Positions 59,648 to 64,000 of a stretch of DNA of 64,000 nucleotides are shown one piece after another (the first letter of the stretch is position 1; each line of letters opens with the position of its first letter). Location of the stretch: positions 62,001 to 126,000 of the forward strand of contig JAQMWT010000388.1 of assembly GCA_029834535.1 (NCBI GenBank), given 5' to 3'. Source of the DNA: Chrysophaeum taylorii. Lineage: Eukaryota > Sar > Pelagophyceae > Pelagomonadales > Pelagomonadaceae. The notes under the pieces were generated by a model that saw nothing but the letters and a program-made list of their open reading frames with translations, was not told the origin of the DNA and made no database searches. The position numbers and the translations under genes are program-made.

Positions 59648-61090
59648 CTAAAACTGCCTCCGCCTCCTCGACGAGAGGAGCGCGTTGCCCGAGGGCATCT
59701 CGTTGGCAGCAGGGGGTTGCGGCCTACGCCGTTTTCCCCTTCGTCGGGGGGGTCGGCGCACGCCGGGCGGGTCGTTGGCATCATTCGGCAAGCCCCTCGC
59801 AGCAGCAGCAGCAGCAGCAGCAGCACCGTTTTTGGGACATAGGCGCACCTCGAGGTTCGCGACAGAGGGCGCGTCCTCGAGAGCAAGGGCGAGCGCGGCG
59901 GCGAAGTCGTAGACGGCCCGGTCTGGCGCGTTGAGGCGCGCGAGAACGTCGACCTGGGCTGGCGTGAAGGTGATGGACTTGTCGCCCGGGCCAAAGGTGC
60001 GGCGGGTGTCCTCGGGCGCGGCGGGCTTGCACCAGCCGAGGCGTTTGTAGAGCTGAACGAGGGAGTCGTCGAGGCGCTCGAGAATCAGGACGGCGTCGAA
60101 CTGGGCGAGCACCCGCATCGCGCGTAGCGCGTGCTCCTCGGTCACGCGGCCGGGCGGGATGCCGAAGAAGGCCTTGCGGCCCAGCAGAGAGCGCGTGTAG
60201 AAGTTGTCGACGACGGCGGGGCCGAGCTGGACGGGCTTTTGGGTCTTGACGCCCGCGTGCCGCAGCCAGCTCAACGCCACCTCGGCAGGGACGCGCTCGA
60301 AGCGGCAGTGCGAGACGATGCGAGGCACGGGCGCGCGGATGACCGTGGCGAAAAAGAAGCGGGACCGACAGCTCGCCAGCATCGAGACGTCGAGCCAGCG
60401 CTCGACCGCGAAAAACTGCAGATTGGACGCGGCGACCACGTTCGCGCGCGGCTCGCACGCGCCGTCGTCCCAGTCCCGGTTGCCGTAGCCCGCCTGCCCG
60501 GCCGCAAGCGTGCGGGGCCCGTCGCCAGGCATGTTGCAGTTGCGCCGCGGCGCCGTCAGCCCGTTGACGAACCGCGCGACGTGGCACACCGTGGTCCCTC
60601 CGGCTTTATGGAGGTGCAGAAAGTATGGGATGCGCGGCCTCGCGTCGAGCACCCGCTCCCGCGCCTCGGCGGCGAGTCGCCGCGATAGCCTGGTTGTTGC
60701 CTCCAAGTCCATCTCCACGAACGTTACGTTGCGGTCGAGCGAACCTAGGCGTGCTGGCGGCACGACCTCGCGTAACTTCCGGTGTCCAAATTTCGACAGG
60801 TGCTCGTTCGTCGCGTTAAGGGATGCCTGGAATAAGCTCTGCTCGGCGTCGCGCACTGAGGGTGGGGCGTGCCTCTTCCGTGGCGTCGCACGCAGACCCC
60901 GCCTCTCGGCCTCGTCCTCCCAGGGTCGAGACAAATCCCGAGGCCTAGACACGGCTCTGCGCACTGTGAGCGAGAAGCACACCACTAGCAACACGCATAG
61001 CCACCACCGCACGTGACGCACGCTCGTCTCGTTGCTGAGTGAGGGCCACCGCGGAGACGCGCCGCCGTCAGCAAACGATGGCCTCGTCAT
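59648..61090 (-). CDS. Golgi-type carbohydrate sulfotransferase
   Basis: 480 residues from the ATG at 61090 (an upstream ATG at 61228 is possible). A type II layout: short tail, transmembrane segment WWLCVLLVVCFSLTV (about 28-42), stem, then the catalytic part. IPYFLHLHKAGGTTV (about 155-169) is the 5'-phosphosulfate-binding loop of P-loop-like sulfotransferases that use PAPS, and FFFATVIRAPVPRIVSH is the 3'-phosphate-binding strand with conserved R-x-P-x-x-R. Related families sulfate glycans in the Golgi. Near the C terminus a GCA/CAG run (59795-59823) encodes poly-Ala, followed by an Arg/Pro tail. No intron. Not adjacent to the 2.7-12.5 kb glycan run, but could act on the same polymers. Confidence 0.8.
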   Translation of the reverse strand: MTRPSFADGGASPRWPSLSNETSVRHVRWWLCVLLVVCFSLTVRRAVSRPRDLSRPWEDEAERRGLRATPRKRHAPPSVRDAEQSLFQASLNATNEHLSKFGHRKLREVVPPARLGSLDRNVTFVEMDLEATTRLSRRLAAEARERVLDARPRIPYFLHLHKAGGTTVCHVARFVNGLTAPRRNCNMPGDGPRTLAAGQAGYGNRDWDDGACEPRANVVAASNLQFFAVERWLDVSMLASCRSRFFFATVIRAPVPRIVSHCRFERVPAEVALSWLRHAGVKTQKPVQLGPAVVDNFYTRSLLGRKAFFGIPPGRVTEEHALRAMRVLAQFDAVLILERLDDSLVQLYKRLGWCKPAAPEDTRRTFGPGDKSITFTPAQVDVLARLNAPDRAVYDFAAALALALEDAPSVANLEVRLCPKNGAAAAAAAAARGLPNDANDPPGVRRPPRRRGKRRRPQPPAANEMPSGNALLSSRRRRQF

Positions 61091-62005
61091 CCTAACGCCG
61101 GGCGCAGCCCTTACCCTAAACCTGCGTGCACGTTTGGTGGCCGAGTTTGTCCGGCGACCTCGCGCAACTCGGCCATGCTGAAGTTGACGTACGAATTGAC
61201 ACTTGTTCGGAGGGGCTTCGTTCGTCAACTGCTTGTTTGTGGTGATCTGAATTTTTTGTCGTTGGGACCTTGACCGTCATCTGCCTCTTCTTTCGTTGCC
61301 AACGCCGTCCGTGCGGCGAGGTTTCTTTCTACGAAGCACCAGTTTTTGATGCATCATGATATAGTGTGCTCCCTCCCACTCACGGCACTCCGCCACTTGA
61401 GCACACCTCACCTCACTGGATTCGGCGATGTCGCCAACCAATTCGATTATCACAAACCTCCTCTAGAAACAACGGAGAGAATCAACAAGTCAGCCGGTGC
61501 GGTGATGGTCAACAGCTCAGTAGTGTGTCCCCTAGTTGTCTATGTAGAAAGCCAGCCTTCGAGTAAAAAACAAACTCGGAGCAACGAAATGGTCAGGCAA
61601 AATCATCATCATCTACTTTGACCTCGGCGGCGCATATGGACAACCCCGCATTGATTTGATTTGATTTATTTAAGTCTCCTTCAGGAAACCGCAAAAAAAT
61701 ACTGTTGTTCAGGTCTACTGTTCAGGTCTATGATCATAAGTGCTAGCGTGGTCTAGGGAGTGGTGGCCTTGACGCCGCGCTCCCCCCCCGACGCCAACGG
61801 AGAGAGAGAGAGCGAGAAAACGAAGCTTGTTTTTTTTTTTCCCAGGAGAAGAGATGTGCGCACATCGTCGCCGCAGGGAGAGAAATGAAGCGACGCGTTA
61901 CGTTCGCGCATCATACTCCAGGCACGGACGAGCAACGTTTTTTGGCGGATAAGCCCGTACCGCGTGGGGTATACATAAATAACGACGATTGCAGAGAAAA
62001 AAAGA
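61091..62005. other. Spacer, no gene seen
   Basis: About 900 bp, more AT-rich than average, with TGATT repeats near 61654-61672 and two copies of TTCAGGTCTA near 61710-61732. The open frames here have no recognisable domain. Holds the 5' region of the sulfotransferase gene. Confidence 0.5.
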
Positions 62006-62729
62006 TCAGGGTGACCAGCCGTCCTTGTGAGGCATGATAGTCTCAGTGCGCGGTCGCGATACGCCGCGAAGGTGGATGGTCGTCGGGCCGTCGTCGGCGG
62101 AGGGGTGGCGTCCAAAGTATGGCTGGTCGATAAGCCCCTCGGGGAGCGTCTGATTCCGCGAAACGAGTGTTGCGGCCATGGTGTTGATGTACGCCGTCAT
62201 TTCTCGTTCCAGATCCTCGGTGTTCATCAATCGTTCCTCTTGGTACCTGAGAGAGAGAGAGCGTCGACGCGAGAGAGTTCGCACGTCTCACTCGAGGAGG
62301 CCCTCCTTCTCCCACAGTTGGAACTCCTTCTCCTCGAGGAGGTCCTGCATCGTTTGCAAGCCCTCTAGCAATCGCTGCGGGGTAAAAGACGTTAGGCAGG
62401 CCGCGGGAAAGACGCGCCGTCGCGAGCTGGTGAAACGAGACGACCGACTCCTTGGTCAACTCGCGGTCGGTGGGAGGATGTCCAGCTTGGTCCTGGTCGA
62501 TCTGGTGCGTGAGCTTGTTGAAGAGGTCGCGGTACTCCCCTTGCTCCTTTTCGAGCTGTTTGTTCTGTGTTTTTACGCTCTTTGTCTTTGCCGCCAAAAA
62601 TCGCTCGATTCTCCGCGAATAGAAGTGATTCGACACGACAACACCCCCGAAAACCCCGGCCGCGCCGAGCACGAACATCATGAAGACCTTCCTCGGCATG
62701 ATGAGGTGCTCGGACCCGCACACGATCAT
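62006..62729 (-). CDS. Small single-pass coiled-coil protein of unknown function, three exons
   Basis: Exons on minus: 62729-62414, 62364-62292, 62246-62006; 209 residues. Introns are 49 nt (62365-62413, GTCTTT donor, boundaries less certain) and 45 nt (62247-62291, GTGAGA donor). Splicing gives one continuous charged helix: ARIERFLAAK-like segment, then QTMQDLLEEKEFQLWEKEGL, then EYQEERLMNTEDLEREMTAY. The N terminus has a membrane helix (VFMMFVLGAAGVFGGVVVS). A start at 62699 (MPRKVFMMF) is equally plausible. The small size with one N-terminal helix would suit a mitochondrial inner-membrane assembly factor, but no family is recognised. Divergent from the acyltransferase gene. Confidence 0.62.
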
Positions 62730-62850
62730 GGTCGTGCTGCCGGCCAACAATGTGAGAGGGTAAGGATGTGCGAGTGGTGGTGACCCGTTTCGGGCGGTGA
62801 CGCATTCAGGAGGTCGACGCGACGCATCGTCGTCGTCGACTACTTGGACG

Positions 62851-63735
62851 ATGGTAGTTTCGAAGAACGCGCTCGCGTGTCCGCCCAAGCTGGAGGACTA
62901 CCCCAAGGGCAAATGGCTGCAGACGACGTGCCTCCTGGTGCTCATGCTGGGTGGGTGGGTGATGGCCTGGCTCTGGCAGATGGCCTTCACCTACACGGTC
63001 GGGTGGTTCTTGAAAAAGAAGCGACTCGAGCTCTGGAACGGGTACCTGTTCCGGTTGTTTTCGGCCGCGCCCGTCGCATATTTGACCCCGGGCGTGCGAC
63101 TGCGGGTCACGAAGACGTCTTGGAAGCCGCCGCGCGACGTAATCGAGGGCAAGAAGGCCGTAATCGTGGCCGCAAACCATCGCTCCTTCATGGACCCCTT
63201 CGCCCTCGCGGGCGGGTTGCTGCCTCTCGAGACCAAGTACGTTGCCAAGGCCGAACTTTTCCAAGTGCCGTTCGGGGGGTGGGCCATGTATCGCGCGGGC
63301 GACCTCGCCGTCAAGTTCGACAAGAACAAGAACCAAGGCTGGGGCACCGTCAAGGGCTCGACCAAGGAACTCCTGTTGCAGGCGACCGACCAGCTCACCA
63401 GCGGCAACTCGATCGCCATATTTCCTGAGGGCACGCGCATGGGATTCGTTTCCGACAAAGCCCTCGAGGCCGGCCAGCACGAGTCAAAACTCATGGCCTT
63501 CAAGCCCCCCTTCTTTGACCTCGCCAAAAAGCTCGACGTTCCCGTTGTGTGTGTCGCGATGCGCGGGACCGACGAGGTCTGGCCCGTCGGCTCCAACATG
63601 ATGCGGCCCGCGGACATTATCATCGACATCGCCGAACCCATGAATCCCAACGACTACGCGACCGATCAAGAATTCGCCGACGCTGCGAGGCTCAAGATGG
63701 GAAAGATGTACCAGGCCCTCTGCAAAGACTATTAA
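62851..63735 (+). CDS. PlsC-type 1-acylglycerol-3-phosphate acyltransferase
   Basis: 294 residues, no intron. NHRSFMD (N109-D115) is the acyltransferase motif I (NHx4D) and FPEGTR (191-196) motif III; AKAELFQVPFGGWAM is motif II, and VPVVCVAMRGTDEVWP motif IV. A hydrophobic N-terminal region (TTCLLVLMLGGWVMAWLWQM) anchors it in the membrane. PlsC enzymes acylate lysophosphatidic acid to phosphatidic acid on the way to membrane and storage lipid. The ATG at 62851 is used; an upstream in-frame ATG at 62797 is possible but adds a Ser/Thr-rich stretch. The 121-bp gap to the divergent gene must contain both promoters. Confidence 0.92.
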   Translation: MVVSKNALACPPKLEDYPKGKWLQTTCLLVLMLGGWVMAWLWQMAFTYTVGWFLKKKRLELWNGYLFRLFSAAPVAYLTPGVRLRVTKTSWKPPRDVIEGKKAVIVAANHRSFMDPFALAGGLLPLETKYVAKAELFQVPFGGWAMYRAGDLAVKFDKNKNQGWGTVKGSTKELLLQATDQLTSGNSIAIFPEGTRMGFVSDKALEAGQHESKLMAFKPPFFDLAKKLDVPVVCVAMRGTDEVWPVGSNMMRPADIIIDIAEPMNPNDYATDQEFADAARLKMGKMYQALCKDY

Positions 63736-64000
63736 CACATCCCCGTGGGCTTCTCCACTTTCGTTTCGACCGACCGCTCCGCGGCCGCTGCTACCTTGGA
63801 GCAATTCTCGCTCGGCCTTGAAGTACCCCCCCCCCCCCATGTTGCTCCTGACCATGTCCCGCTTTCTCTTGATCACCCTTTTCCCGACATTGTACTACGA
63901 CCGCCCACGCGGCAACCCTGGAGTGCTCGGCCACCGCGCGCCACCGCGCGCAACCAAAATTCGACTCGAGGCAGATTGTCAAATCAAATCCAGTCAAGTC
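63736..64000. other. Window end, no gene seen
   Basis: Only the 3' flank of the acyltransferase gene, with a C run at about 63825-63838. Confidence 0.5.

Noticed and set aside
61346-61621. Small plus-strand open frame of 91 codons
   Set aside because: No domain, no leader, and AT-rich composition unlike the genes around it.

Overview
The window is nuclear DNA from a eukaryote, most likely a photosynthetic stramenopile (ochrophyte alga) with a compact GC-rich genome; a pelagophyte or close relative would fit, but the species cannot be named from the sequence. Reasons: a sigma-70 factor of the plastid type with a signal-peptide-like leader; at least two proteins with a signal peptide followed by the Phe-containing cleavage signature of secondary red plastids; typical eukaryotic genes (SEC62, SUN-domain protein, Borealin, SNRNP27, UMP1, ER glucosidase II alpha, DNA polymerase kappa); and GT-AG introns. 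Genes are single, on both strands, tightly packed, often divergent over 100-250 bp, with simple-sequence repeats between them.

Layout. 1-2.7 kb: end of a sugar transporter, proteasome assembly factor UMP1, mitochondrial ribosomal protein uL22m. 2.7-12.5 kb: a run of putative secretory-pathway glycan genes (a decayed GT90 copy, a GT90/CAP10 gene, a GT61 type II membrane protein, a glycosyltransferase-like/alginate-lyase-like fusion, and a DXD-type glycosyltransferase-like protein). 13-24 kb: NHL-repeat protein, an unrecognised protein, ER glucosidase II alpha, a leucine-rich-repeat protein, Borealin. 24-34.7 kb: plastid sigma factor, a FAM177-like protein, an acidic unknown, a plastid-signature protein with a degenerate Asp/Asn beta-hydroxylase fold, a SUN protein, and DNA polymerase kappa. 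36-48 kb: class I aminotransferase, membrane unknown, SNRNP27, glutathione reductase with a hydrophobic tail, EF-hand protein, FAD oxidoreductase with a Cys-rich tail, PDZ protein, RMDN-type TPR protein. 48-50.6 kb: decayed coding sequence. 50.7-64 kb: coiled-coil protein, SEC62, two membrane unknowns, a large BPI/TULIP-PqiA fusion, a sulfotransferase, and a PlsC acyltransferase.

The most general result is structural. Twelve genes can be rebuilt only by removing very short introns: 18 in total, of 37 to 57 nt, nearly all with GTGCGT, GTGAGT or GTACGT donors. They restore conserved domains exactly, so genes here that look frameshifted are spliced. The glycan cluster (with a sulfotransferase further along), the GT/alginate-lyase fusion and the BPI-PqiA fusion are the best candidates for undescribed biology.
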